From the NCBI GenBank assembly GCA_031271325.1, contig JAISVY010000145.1, forward strand, positions 1 to 13,418: a stretch of DNA of 13,418 bases, written 5' to 3'. The first letter of the stretch is position 1; the number at the start of each line of letters is the position of its first letter. The notes under the pieces are model-generated. The model was given only the letters and a program-made list of their open reading frames with translations, searched no databases and was not told the origin of the DNA. A program made the position numbers and the translations under genes. Positions 1 through 6,405 of the stretch are shown piece by piece. Source of the DNA: Oscillospiraceae bacterium. Lineage in GTDB: Bacteria; Bacillota; Clostridia; Oscillospirales; UBA929.

Positions 1-264
1 CCGCTCTCGAAGAAGCTCTCGGACGAGGCGACGCAGCTCTATATGCGTTTGAAGAAACACTTCTTCACCGAATTCGACGAAGCGGGCGCGATCGGGCGCC
101 GCTACCGCCGTCAGGACGAGATCGGCACCCCCTTCTGCGTTACCTACGATTTCGACAGCCAAACCGATCACTGTGTAACCGTACGCGCGCGCGACACAAT
201 GGCGCAGGAGCGCATCCCGATCGACTCTGTGGCGGCATACATCGGGGAGAGATTGGCGTATTAA
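1..264 (+). CDS. glyQS: Glycyl-tRNA synthetase, C-terminal part (5' end outside window)
   Basis: Partial gene, open from base 1 in frame 1 to TAA at 262-264, giving 87 C-terminal residues. They contain GRRYRRQDEIGTPFCVTYDF and later TVRARDTMAQERIPID, which are typical of the HGTP anticodon-binding domain at the end of the single-chain (alpha2) class II glycyl-tRNA synthetase. The enzyme charges tRNA-Gly with glycine in the cytosol. The catalytic class II motifs 1-3 would lie upstream, outside the window. An internal ATG at 43 is not a real start, because the reading frame and the family similarity continue through it to the window edge. The next gene lies about 190 bp downstream, beyond a repeat element. 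The assignment is by recognition of this conserved tail; subunit type is inferred from the family. Confidence 0.93.
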   Translation, partial: PLSKKLSDEATQLYMRLKKHFFTEFDEAGAIGRRYRRQDEIGTPFCVTYDFDSQTDHCVTVRARDTMAQERIPIDSVAAYIGERLAY

Positions 265-266
265 TT

Positions 267-430
267 AGAACCTGTTTCCATAGGTTAGAAAGCACCGCAT
301 CGGCGGCGATTTTTCCTCCGTACTGCGTCAATTTTCCTTGGAATACGTCAAGTATTCCTGCGAAAAATTTCCTTGTCCAGCGAAAAAATTGCTCGCCGCT
401 CTGGTACTTCCACCTACGGGAACAGGTTCT
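267..430. repeat. 164-bp element with 19-bp imperfect terminal inverted repeats (MITE-like)
   Basis: The left end AGAACCTGTTTCCATAGGT (267-285) and right end ACCTACGGGAACAGGTTCT (412-430) are inverted copies with 17 of 19 positions matching. The interior holds a perfect 7-bp stem, GGAATAC (340-346) with GTATTCC (352-358), plus several AATTTTTC/GAAAAATT-like runs. It fills almost the whole gap between glyQS and the transketolase genes and contains no credible gene; the long minus-strand frame through it also runs through the transketolase gene and is a shadow. GGTTCT at 425-430 is mirrored by AGAACC at 432-437, just outside the element. No target-site duplication is obvious. Structure is seen directly; that it is a dispersed mobile or REP-like repeat is inference, since only one copy lies in this window. 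Confidence 0.7.
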
Positions 431-456
431 AAGAACCGAAAGGACGGAAATGTAAA

Positions 457-1287
457 ATGAACAACAACCTTCCCCTCCGCGCGGCGGAACTGCGCCTTTC
501 TACCCTGCATGTCTTTGAAGCGCGGGGGTTCGGGCATGTAGGCGGCGCGATGAGCGTCGTTGAGACGCTGGCCGTGCTGTACAACGGCGTGATGAACGTC
601 AGACCGGAGCAGCCGGACTGGGCGGAACGCGACCGCTTGGTGTGCAGCAAGGGGCACGCCGGTCCCGCCGTGTACGCCGCGCTCGCCGGGCGCGGATTCT
701 TTGGCAAAGAGCTTCTCCAGACGCTCAACCGCCCCGGTACTTCCCTGCCGAGCCACTGTGATATGAACAAGACCCCCGGTGTGGACATGACGACCGGTTC
801 GCTCGGGCAGGGCGTTTCGACCGCCGTCGGGCTGGCGCTGGCGCAGAAGATGCGCGGCTACGACGCCCGGACATACCTGATCGTCGGCGACGGAGAGTGC
901 GACGAGGGGCAGGTTTGGGAAGGACTGATGCTGGCGGCGCACAAAAAGCTGGATAATTTGACCGTCTTCTGCGACAAAAACGGACAGCAGTTGGACGGGT
1001 ACGTCAAAAACGTGCTGGATACCGGCGACCTCGCGCAAAAATTCGCGTCGTTCGGCTTCTTCACCCAATCGGTGGACGGGCACGACACCGGCGCAATCGC
1101 GGAAGCGATTGAAGCGGCGAAGGCGCATACCGGCGAACCGGCGATGATCGTGCTGAACACCAAGAAGGGCTATGGCTGCACCTTCGCCGAAGATCAGGAG
1201 TTCAACCACCACATCGCCTTTACGCCGGAGCAGATGCAGGAAGCGCTGGCGGCGGCGCAAAAACGCCTTGAGGAGGTATCGGCATGA
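457..1287 (+). CDS. Transketolase, N-terminal (thiamine diphosphate-binding) subunit
   Basis: A 276-residue protein matching the N-terminal half of transketolase. With its partner it would transfer two-carbon ketol units between sugar phosphates in the non-oxidative pentose phosphate pathway, using thiamine diphosphate and a divalent metal in the cytosol. Visible motifs are GHVGG (26-30, diphosphate-binding His), SKGHAGPAVYA (64-74), GSLGQG (114-119), and the cofactor motif GDGECDEGQVWEG from 145 ending at N175 (GDG-X27-N). The length is normal for the split form common in Clostridia and archaea. A purine-rich ribosome site (AAAGGACGGA, 439-448) precedes ATG 457. The stop overlaps the next start as ATGA (1284-1287), implying translational coupling and equimolar subunits. 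A related split-type thiamine enzyme (DXP-synthase-like) is less likely given the motif spacing. Confidence 0.95.
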   Translation: MNNNLPLRAAELRLSTLHVFEARGFGHVGGAMSVVETLAVLYNGVMNVRPEQPDWAERDRLVCSKGHAGPAVYAALAGRGFFGKELLQTLNRPGTSLPSHCDMNKTPGVDMTTGSLGQGVSTAVGLALAQKMRGYDARTYLIVGDGECDEGQVWEGLMLAAHKKLDNLTVFCDKNGQQLDGYVKNVLDTGDLAQKFASFGFFTQSVDGHDTGAIAEAIEAAKAHTGEPAMIVLNTKKGYGCTFAEDQEFNHHIAFTPEQMQEALAAAQKRLEEVSA

Positions 1288-2249
1288 GCGTGACTATAAA
1301 AAGCGTCCTCAAGCCCGAAGAGAAGATGATGCGGGACACCTATTGCCGTGTCCTGACCGAGCTTGCCGGGCAAAACGAAAACATCGTCGCTCTGGACGCC
1401 GATTTGATGAGTTCCTCCGGCATGAAGCCCTTCATGAAAGCCTTCCCCGGCCGCTTTATCAACTGCGGGATCGCAGAGGCCAACATGGTGGGCGTCGCGG
1501 CGGGGCTGTCGGCGATGGGGTTTGTGCCGTTTGCCCATACGTTCGGCACGTTCGCGACGCGGCGTGTATGCGACCAGATCTTTATGTCGGCGGCGTACGC
1601 GAAGCTGAACGTGCGGATTGTCGGGACCGACCCGGGCGTATGCGCGGCGTACAACGGCGGTACGCATATGCCGCTGGAGGATATGGCGGTGCTCCGCGCC
1701 ATCCCCGAAATGATTCTGCTGGAGCCGACCGACTCGGTCATGCTCGAAAACCTGCTGCCGCAGATCGCGTCGCAATACGGCGCGTATTACATCCGTATGA
1801 ACCGCAAGAACGCCGTCGGCGTATACGAGCCGGGCAGCGTTTTCACCATCGGCAAGGGCGTTGTGCTCTCCGACGGCCGCGACGTAACGCTGTTTTGCTC
1901 CGGCATCATGGTCGCGGAAGCGCTGGAAGCGGCAAAACTGCTCTCCGAGCAGGGCGTTTCGGCGCGGGTTGTCAACCTGTTTACCTGGAAGCCGATTGAT
2001 ACCGAACTGATTGTTAACTGCGCGAACGACACCGGCGCGGCGGTCACCTGCGAAAACCACAACGTCGTCGGAGGGCTTGGCTCGGCGGTCGCCGAGGTGC
2101 TGGTAAAGACCCGCCCTGTGCCGGTCGAGATGATCGGCGTGCAGGACGAATTTGGGGAGGTCGGTCCCGAAGATTACCTCCGCGGGCGCTTCAACCTGAA
2201 CGCCGTAGACATCGCCGCCGCCGCGCTGCGGGCGGTAAAGCGGAAATAG
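1284..2249 (+). CDS. Transketolase, C-terminal (pyrimidine-binding) subunit
   Basis: A 321-residue protein matching the pyrimidine (PYR) and C-terminal domains of transketolase; it pairs with the product of the preceding gene. The PYR-domain motif CGIAEANMVG (61-70) carries the conserved glutamate E65, which activates the aminopyrimidine of the cofactor. GGTHMPLEDMAVLRAIPEM (125-143) carries a conserved substrate-site histidine, H128. The transketolase C-terminal domain follows from about residue 185 (TIGKGVVLSDGRDVTLFCSG region). The start ATG overlaps the stop of the N-subunit gene by 4 bp, so expression is probably coupled. A stem-loop with a following T run at 2380-2408 is a plausible terminator. 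Length and motif order are normal for the family. Confidence 0.95.
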   Translation: MSVTIKSVLKPEEKMMRDTYCRVLTELAGQNENIVALDADLMSSSGMKPFMKAFPGRFINCGIAEANMVGVAAGLSAMGFVPFAHTFGTFATRRVCDQIFMSAAYAKLNVRIVGTDPGVCAAYNGGTHMPLEDMAVLRAIPEMILLEPTDSVMLENLLPQIASQYGAYYIRMNRKNAVGVYEPGSVFTIGKGVVLSDGRDVTLFCSGIMVAEALEAAKLLSEQGVSARVVNLFTWKPIDTELIVNCANDTGAAVTCENHNVVGGLGSAVAEVLVKTRPVPVEMIGVQDEFGEVGPEDYLRGRFNLNAVDIAAAALRAVKRK

Positions 2250-2307
2250 GAATTGCCAGAGCTGCTGAATTACTCCTTTTCGACCCGAAGCACCGCAGGT
2301 GCGAGTT

Positions 2308-2332
2308 GTGTCGCTCTAAAAACCTCCCGCTC
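2308..2332. repeat. 25-nt dispersed motif, copy 1
   Basis: This motif, containing CTCTAAAAACCTCCCGCTC, recurs in the same orientation at 13190-13214 with one mismatch in 25 positions (G2313 versus A13195). Here it contains the left arm of the 14-bp inverted pair 2313-2326/2400-2413; at the other locus no right arm is seen nearby. Function unknown. Confidence 0.7.
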
Positions 2333-2357
2333 CGGCTTGCGATGCCGCGCTAAAGCT

Positions 2358-2397
2358 CCTGTTCGCAAGCGCTCCGCTCGTTCGCCTAGCGGCGAAC
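2358..2397. repeat. Roughly 40-nt stem-loop repeat, copy 1
   Basis: CCTGTTCGCAAGCGCTCCGC followed by TCGTTCGCCT matches 6340-6369 with one mismatch in 30. Both copies then fold back: here GTTCGCC (2380-2386) pairs with GGCGAAC (2391-2397) around the loop TAGC. The loop and upper stem differ between the copies while pairing is preserved, which suggests the fold matters. Confidence 0.7.
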
Positions 2398-2408
2398 ATG
2401 AGGTTTTT
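2380..2408 (+). terminator. Possible intrinsic terminator of the transketolase pair
   Basis: A 7-bp GC-rich hairpin (2380-2386 with 2391-2397) is followed after six bases by TTTTT (2404-2408). The same T run belongs to the right arm of the 14-bp inverted repeat pairing with 2313-2326, so two mutually exclusive folds are possible. The distance from the transketolase stop (about 130 bp) and the gap before the T run make this a moderate call. Confidence 0.4.
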
Positions 2409-2420
2409 AGAGCTTCTTAA

Positions 2421-2471
2421 TTCAGAATTTTGGAACTTTATTTCGAAGAAATTAAAGTGAAAAATTCTGAA
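2421..2471. repeat. 51-bp AT-rich hairpin
   Basis: TTCAGAATTTT (2421-2431) and AAAATTCTGAA (2461-2471) are perfect 11-bp inverted arms. Inside, ACTTTATTTC pairs with GAAATTAAAGT apart from one bulge, so almost the whole stretch can form one long hairpin. It sits between the transketolase pair and the DUF362 gene, and its low GC stands out against the surrounding sequence. Confidence 0.7.
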
Positions 2472-2546
2472 CTTGCCGGTCGAAAAGAGTAATGAAGCGT
2501 GACAGCGGTGTTGTTCAGTAAAACCCTGCATAGGAGGCTCGCGCCG

Positions 2547-3596
2547 ATGGATACCCGTGTTTTTCTCGCGCGATGCGATACATACGAGCAGGCGGACAGC
2601 GCCGTAGAGCGCGTACTGGATGCGTTCGGCGGCGCGGCGGCGATTCTCGCCGGGCGGAAGCGCGTATTGGTCAAGCCCAACCTGATCATGCCGAAAAAGC
2701 CGGACGCGGCCGCGACGACCCACCCCGCCGTGGTCGCGGCGGTTTGCGCGGCGTTCGTCAAAGCCGGTGCGGATGTGGCTATTATTGACTCGACCGGCGG
2801 ACCGCACAGCAAAGCGGTGCTGAAGATGCTGTACAGCCGGTGCGGTATGGAGGACGCGGCGAGGCAAAGCGGCGCGCGCCTGAGCTACGATACGCGAAGC
2901 CGGACGGTGGAAACCCCGGACGGGCGCGTCATTCAAAAAATCACCCTGCTCGCGCCGGTGCTAGGCGCGGAATTGGTTGTTTCTGTGGGCAAAGCCAAGA
3001 CCCACGGCATGATGTCAATGACCGGCTGCTCGAAGAATCTGTTTGGCTGCGTGCCCGGGTTAGGCAAGCCTAACCTGCACCGCAAATATCCAAACAGGAA
3101 GGATTTCGCCGGGATGCTGGTGGATGTCTGCGAGCGGATAAACCCCGGTTTTTCGGTTCTCGACGGCGTATGGGGGATGGAAGGCGCGGGACCGACCGGC
3201 GGCGACCCGAAGCATTTGCGGGTTATCGCGGGCGGGTTCAACCCCTACGCGATCGACTTGGCGCAATGCCACCTGATGGGGTTGCGGCGCGACAGCGTCT
3301 ACTCCCTTGCCGAAGCCGCGTCGCGGGGTCTGGCGCCGGAGGCTCCCGAACAGCTGACATGGCTGGGCGATGACCCGGAACCCCTCCGTACACAGTTTTT
3401 ACCGGCGATCAAGCACAAGAAAGACGCCGTCCCGGAAATCCTTCCCAACTGCGCCGGCTGCGGCGACTGCGCCCGTATCTGCCCGCAGAAATGTATCGCG
3501 ATACAGGACAAAAAAGCCGTTGTGGACGGCGACAGCTGCATCCGCTGCTATTGCTGCCATGAGTTCTGCCCGGCCAAAGCGATCATGCTCGGATGA
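2547..3596 (+). CDS. DUF362 domain protein with C-terminal 2x[4Fe-4S] ferredoxin domain
   Basis: A 349-residue cytosolic protein; the biochemical function of this family is not firmly established. The DUF362 domain covers about residues 38-245, with conserved stretches RVLVKPNLIMPKK (39-51), IIDSTGG (79-85), GKAKTHGMMSMTGCSKNLFG (148-167, includes C161) and IAGGFNPYAIDLAQC (227-241). The C-terminus carries two CxxCxxCxxxCP clusters: C302/C305/C308/C312 and C331/C334/C337/C341. Two [4Fe-4S] clusters and a role in electron transfer or in handling a metal or redox substrate are therefore likely. The start is ATG 2547 because AGGAGG (2532-2537) lies 9 nt before it; the frame stays open upstream to 2499 without a better site. 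The stop overlaps ispE as ATGA, so the two are co-translated. Confidence 0.9.
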   Translation: MDTRVFLARCDTYEQADSAVERVLDAFGGAAAILAGRKRVLVKPNLIMPKKPDAAATTHPAVVAAVCAAFVKAGADVAIIDSTGGPHSKAVLKMLYSRCGMEDAARQSGARLSYDTRSRTVETPDGRVIQKITLLAPVLGAELVVSVGKAKTHGMMSMTGCSKNLFGCVPGLGKPNLHRKYPNRKDFAGMLVDVCERINPGFSVLDGVWGMEGAGPTGGDPKHLRVIAGGFNPYAIDLAQCHLMGLRRDSVYSLAEAASRGLAPEAPEQLTWLGDDPEPLRTQFLPAIKHKKDAVPEILPNCAGCGDCARICPQKCIAIQDKKAVVDGDSCIRCYCCHEFCPAKAIMLG

Positions 3597-4432
3597 ACAA
3601 AATTGTCCTGCCTGAGAAAGCGTACGCGAAGATCAACCTCGCGCTCGATATTGTCCGCAAACGCGCTGACGGATACCATGACCTCAAAATGGTGATGGCA
3701 TCCGTTTCGCTCTGTGACGACATTGAAGTGACTCTAACCCCGTGCGAAGCGGGGCGGGAACGTTTTACCGCGGAATCCCGCGGCTCCGCGCTGCCGCAGG
3801 ACGAGAGCAACCTCGCCGTGAAAGCGGCGCGGTTGTTTTTTGCGAAACGCGGGTTTAACGGTTTCGATACACATATAAACATCGTCAAACGCATCCCCGT
3901 CAGCGCGGGGCTTGGCGGCGGCTCAAGCGACGCCGCCGCCGTGCTGCGCGCGCTGTCCGCCCGCTTCCCGCTGCCGGACCGTTTGACGGTGCCGGCGCTG
4001 GAACTGGGTTCGGATGTGCCGTATTGCCTGCGCGGCGGGGTGCGCCTCGCCGAAGGGCGGGGGGAGCTTCTGTCTCCGCTGCCGCCGCTGCCGGACTGCC
4101 GCATCGTGCTGGTGACCCCGCCGGTTCGCGTCTCCACCGCCGAAGCGTTCCGGGCAATCTCCGTTCCGGCGTTCAAAACAGACTGGACGGCTTTTTTAGA
4201 CGCGATGCGCAGGCGGGACCTGCCCGCGATCGCAAAAAACTTGGCCAACGCGTTCCCGGACAGATATTCTGATGCCCGGACGCGTCTGCTGAACGCCGGG
4301 GCGCTCGGGGTGGTGATGAGCGGTTCCGGACCTTCCGTATTCGGGATGTTTGACGACGAGGATCTTGCAAGCCGCGCGGCAGACAGTCTTCGCGCCATTT
4401 TCCCCGATACATTTCTCACTGAGCCGGTATAA
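3593..4432 (+). CDS. ispE: 4-diphosphocytidyl-2-C-methyl-D-erythritol kinase (IspE)
   Basis: A 279-residue GHMP-family kinase that phosphorylates the 2-hydroxyl of CDP-methylerythritol with ATP, the fourth step of the MEP route to isoprenoid precursors, in the cytosol. AYAKINLALDI (10-20) carries the active-site lysine K13. The glycine-rich ATP loop is PVSAGLGGGSSDAA (102-115). D141 in GSDVPYCLRGG (139-149) corresponds to the catalytic aspartate. The third GHMP motif is GSGPSVFG (244-251). Length is normal. The ATG overlaps the stop of the DUF362/ferredoxin gene by 4 bp, and no separate ribosome site is obvious, so translation probably depends on the upstream gene. spoIIR follows in the same direction, 120 bp downstream if its GTG start is right. 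Confidence 0.96.
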   Translation: MNKIVLPEKAYAKINLALDIVRKRADGYHDLKMVMASVSLCDDIEVTLTPCEAGRERFTAESRGSALPQDESNLAVKAARLFFAKRGFNGFDTHINIVKRIPVSAGLGGGSSDAAAVLRALSARFPLPDRLTVPALELGSDVPYCLRGGVRLAEGRGELLSPLPPLPDCRIVLVTPPVRVSTAEAFRAISVPAFKTDWTAFLDAMRRRDLPAIAKNLANAFPDRYSDARTRLLNAGALGVVMSGSGPSVFGMFDDEDLASRAADSLRAIFPDTFLTEPV

Positions 4433-4552
4433 GAGAGGCAATCCCTGTCAAGAATGGTATTAAAGGGCGCTCGGAAAACTCTTTGTTCGCCGCGGCATCG
4501 CGGGAGTTTCCCGGGGCACCTTGACATATCACAACGAAAGCAGGGACATGCC

Positions 4553-5185
4553 GTGAGAGAAGAAAGCAAAAGCCATCGTTTCAAACTGTGGGAAATCGCG
4601 CTTTGCATCGGGCTGGTTTTGGCGTTTACCGTGAGTGTGCTGGCGGCGGATTCGGGGTTGTCGGACAAACTGATCCGCCTGCATGTCGTCGGCGCGTCGG
4701 ACAGCGAGGAAGACCAGGCGTTAAAGCTGCTGGTGCGCGACGAGACGCTCGCGCTGACCGAAGACGCGCTCGCGGGCGCGGGCGTCGCCGGCGAAGCCGA
4801 AGAAGTGATTCGCGCCAATATACCGATGCTGACGGAGCGCTTGAATCTGTTTTTGCGTGAGCGCGGCTCCGGTCAAACCGTGACGGTGACGCTGGGGCGG
4901 GAAGCGTTCCCCACGCGGGAATACAGCACCTTCTCCCTGCCTGCCGGTCCTTACACCGCCCTGCGGGTGGTGCTCGGCGAAGGGAACGGCAAAAACTGGT
5001 GGTGTGTGGTGTTCCCCCCGCTCTGCGCTTCCGCCGCGATTGAAACCCTGCCCGGGCAGTCAAAAGCCGCCGGTCTCACCGACGACGACATTTCGCTGAT
5101 TACGAAAGACGGGGAGAAATACGAAATCCGCTTCAAACTGGCCGAATGGTTCGGGAACCTGAAGAATTGGCTGTTCGGAGAATAG
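4553..5185 (+). CDS. spoIIR: Stage II sporulation protein R (SpoIIR)
   Basis: A 210-residue protein matching SpoIIR, the forespore-made signalling protein that triggers SpoIIGA-dependent processing of pro-sigmaE in the mother cell. A hydrophobic N-terminal segment (about residues 12-31) ends in VLAADS and suits a signal peptide or anchor for export into the intermembrane space. Family motifs follow: IRLHVVGASDSEEDQALKL (41-59), FPTREYSTFSLPAG (about 119-132) and GKNWWCVVFPPLC (about 146-158). The start is taken as GTG 4553, 6 nt after AAGCAGGGA; the frame is open upstream to ATG 4454, but the 33 extra residues there are arginine/glycine-rich and unlike the family. In Bacillus this gene is under sigmaF; no convincing sigmaF promoter was identified here. 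It indicates an endospore-forming lineage. Confidence 0.93.
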   Translation: MREESKSHRFKLWEIALCIGLVLAFTVSVLAADSGLSDKLIRLHVVGASDSEEDQALKLLVRDETLALTEDALAGAGVAGEAEEVIRANIPMLTERLNLFLRERGSGQTVTVTLGREAFPTREYSTFSLPAGPYTALRVVLGEGNGKNWWCVVFPPLCASAAIETLPGQSKAAGLTDDDISLITKDGEKYEIRFKLAEWFGNLKNWLFGE

Positions 5186-5187
5186 TT

Positions 5188-5280
5188 TCCCTCTAAAAAA
5201 CCCTCGCGATGAAATTACCGCTGCGACGGATTCGTTCCGCCGCAGCGGTTTCCTCATCATAAACTCGGTTTTTCGAGGGA
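5188..5280. terminator. Convergent, probably bidirectional terminator between spoIIR and the kinase gene
   Basis: A strong 14-bp stem with one mismatch, 5217-5230 pairing with 5236-5249 around TTCGT, lies between the convergent ends. It is nested inside outer arms TCCCTCTAAAAAACC (5188-5202) and GGTTTTTCGAGGGA (5267-5280), which pair with one mismatch and one bulge. Read on the - strand, the 3' arm holds T6 (5195-5200). On the + strand only TTT follows the inner stem, so that direction is weaker. The right outer arm also encodes the last residues of the kinase (stop at 5257-5259). Confidence 0.6.
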
Positions 5281-6228
5281 CTGAACAGCGGATTTCGGCA
5301 GTACAGCGGTGACCGTAAACCCCGCTTCGGCGTTGATACTTAACGTACCCCCTGCGGCGCGGACGCGTTCCTGCATCCCCGACAGACCCAGCCCCGGCTT
5401 ATACGGCTTCGCCGCCGTGCCGTTGTCGGAGACCTGCATACGGATGTACCCGGCGTTGCCGTCGATTTTCACCGCCGCGAACTCCGCGCCGGAGTGACGG
5501 GCTATGTTGGTCAGCAGTTCTTTCAGGTTCTGCGCCAGCAGTTCCCAATGGGGGGAGCCGGTCAGGTCGCCGCCCGCCGAGAACCGCACCGGGCAGAATG
5601 TAAACTCCCCGCACAGCGCTTCCAGAGCCGAAACATCCCATATCTGGGAGGGTTTGAGGTTATAGATCGCCTCGCGCAGATGCCCGCTTGCCGCTTCCAC
5701 CCGCGCAACGCTCTTCGCCAGCAGTTCCCCCGCGCGCTCGTCCCGCTTCTCATACAGCCGCATGGCGGTTTGCAGGGCGATCAGCGCGCCGGATATTTCG
5801 TGACCCACATGGTCGTGGATGTCTTGCGCGATCCGGGAGCGTTCGGCCAGTTCGGCAAACCGCGCCGCGCCGCGCGCCTCCCGCTCGGTCAGTTCGCGGG
5901 ATGCCTCCAGCTTCAGCCGTTCGCCCCTGTCCGCAATCTGCCGCGCCGAAAGCTCCCGCTCCCACGCCGTCCACGCTTTCTCCAGCAGGCTGATCACCGG
6001 GAGCCACAATCCCGCGAGCGCCGGGAGCCATACGAAAGCATACCCGATGCAGAGAGCCGCTTCCGCCGCCGTAAGCCAGCGATACGGCTTAAAGCGATAA
6101 CGCACCGCCGAAAGCGCCGTCAGAGCCTGAATAAAGAGTATGCCGGAAAGGGGGCTGTCCACCAGCCCCCAAGTCGCGATCAGTGTTGCGCCCGCGAACA
6201 GGCGGGCATAGATGGCGGCGCTTCGCAT
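5257..6228 (-). CDS. Sensor histidine kinase, HisKA_3/DesK-LiaS type
   Basis: A 323-residue membrane histidine kinase. Hydrophobic segments fill about residues 5-85 with little extracellular loop, typical of intramembrane-sensing kinases. A linker (85-130) leads to the HisKA_3 dimerisation domain with RIAQDIHDHVGHEISG (132-147); H138 is the expected phosphorylated histidine. The ATP-binding domain shows NLKELLTNIARHSG (234-247, N241), VSDNG (266-270) and GLGLSGMQERVRAAGG (279-294). ATG 6228 is chosen because GGAGG (complement of 6238-6242) lies 9 nt upstream; the frame extends to 6396 but only through hairpin-rich repeat DNA. It is downstream of, and co-oriented with, the ABC exporter genes. 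In LnrJK- or LiaRS-like modules a NarL-family regulator gene adjoins the kinase; none is present here on either side. Confidence 0.9.
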   Translation of the reverse strand: MRSAAIYARLFAGATLIATWGLVDSPLSGILFIQALTALSAVRYRFKPYRWLTAAEAALCIGYAFVWLPALAGLWLPVISLLEKAWTAWERELSARQIADRGERLKLEASRELTEREARGAARFAELAERSRIAQDIHDHVGHEISGALIALQTAMRLYEKRDERAGELLAKSVARVEAASGHLREAIYNLKPSQIWDVSALEALCGEFTFCPVRFSAGGDLTGSPHWELLAQNLKELLTNIARHSGAEFAAVKIDGNAGYIRMQVSDNGTAAKPYKPGLGLSGMQERVRAAGGTLSINAEAGFTVTAVLPKSAVQSLEKPSL

Positions 6229-6405
6229 ACGGCTTTGCCTCCGGCGGTTCAGGGAACTGAGATTTTTAGTTCCCCGAAAACGGATGTTTTTCGGTTGCAA
6301 ACCGAAAGTCTCTGCGGCGGAATAACTCTGTCTACGGCGCCTGTTCGCAAGCGCTGCGCTCGTTCGCCTTTCAGGCGAACACGCAATTTTCAACACTTCG
6401 ATCTG
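6229..6405. repeat. Hairpin-rich spacer between permease 2 and the kinase gene
   Basis: Besides the kinase ribosome site, this 177-bp gap consists largely of stem-loops. GGGAACT (6252-6258) pairs with AGTTCCC (6268-6274). CCGAAAA (6274-6280) pairs with TTTTCGG (6288-6294). TTTCGGTT (6289-6296) pairs with AACCGAAA (6300-6307). GTTCGCCT (6362-6369) pairs with AGGCGAAC (6373-6380). The second and third stems overlap and so compete, an arrangement that could act as an attenuator but may be coincidental. No gene or fragment of a response regulator is recognisable in it. Confidence 0.6.
6340..6380. repeat. Roughly 40-nt stem-loop repeat, copy 2
   Basis: Second copy of the 2358-2397 element in the same orientation, with one mismatch over the first 30 bases (6340-6369). 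Its terminal hairpin GTTCGCCT-TTC-AGGCGAAC (6362-6380) is a perfect 8-bp stem and differs from copy 1 in the loop. It lies just downstream of the permease 2 stop on the - strand. Confidence 0.7.

Larger units (their letters stand above)
2269..2493. repeat. Nested inverted-repeat region between tktC and the DUF362 gene
   Basis: This stretch has no credible gene and is organised as inverted repeats inside one another. The outer arms are ATTACTCCTTTTCGACC (2269-2285) and GGTCGAAAAGAGTAAT (2478-2493), identical apart from one extra C in the left arm. Inside lies a perfect 14-bp pair, GCTCTAAAAACCTC (2313-2326) and GAGGTTTTTAGAGC (2400-2413). Next is a separate hairpin at 2421-2471. The inner parts include a stem-loop also present near 6340 and a 25-nt motif also present near 13190. 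The whole looks like a composite of small dispersed elements, or one element invaded by others. The arms are seen directly; mobility is inference. Confidence 0.65.

Noticed and set aside
43..264. Complete small gene starting at ATG 43
   Set aside because: The frame is open to base 1 and the sequence is the conserved tail of glycyl-tRNA synthetase, so the ATG is internal.
328..1260. 310-codon open frame on the - strand opposite transketolase N
   Set aside because: Its tail is encoded by the 164-bp inverted-repeat element and the rest is the complement of a clear transketolase gene.
457..2249. Split transketolase read as a frameshifted single gene
   Set aside because: The two halves have separate starts joined by a clean ATGA overlap, each of normal subunit length. 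The split form is ordinary in Clostridia, so it is neither a pseudogene nor novel.
4456..4480. sigmaF-like promoter before spoIIR (GTATT ... GGAAAACT)
   Set aside because: The spacing is about 12 bases where about 15-16 is expected, and the -10 has several mismatches; too weak to list.
4521..4526. TTGACA as a -35 box for spoIIR
   Set aside because: No acceptable -10 hexamer lies 16-18 bp downstream, and the position would put a start inside or past the proposed GTG start.
3583..4818. 411-codon open frame on the - strand
   Set aside because: It is antisense to ispE and the start of spoIIR, both well supported. The serine/arginine-rich composition is typical of a complement frame.
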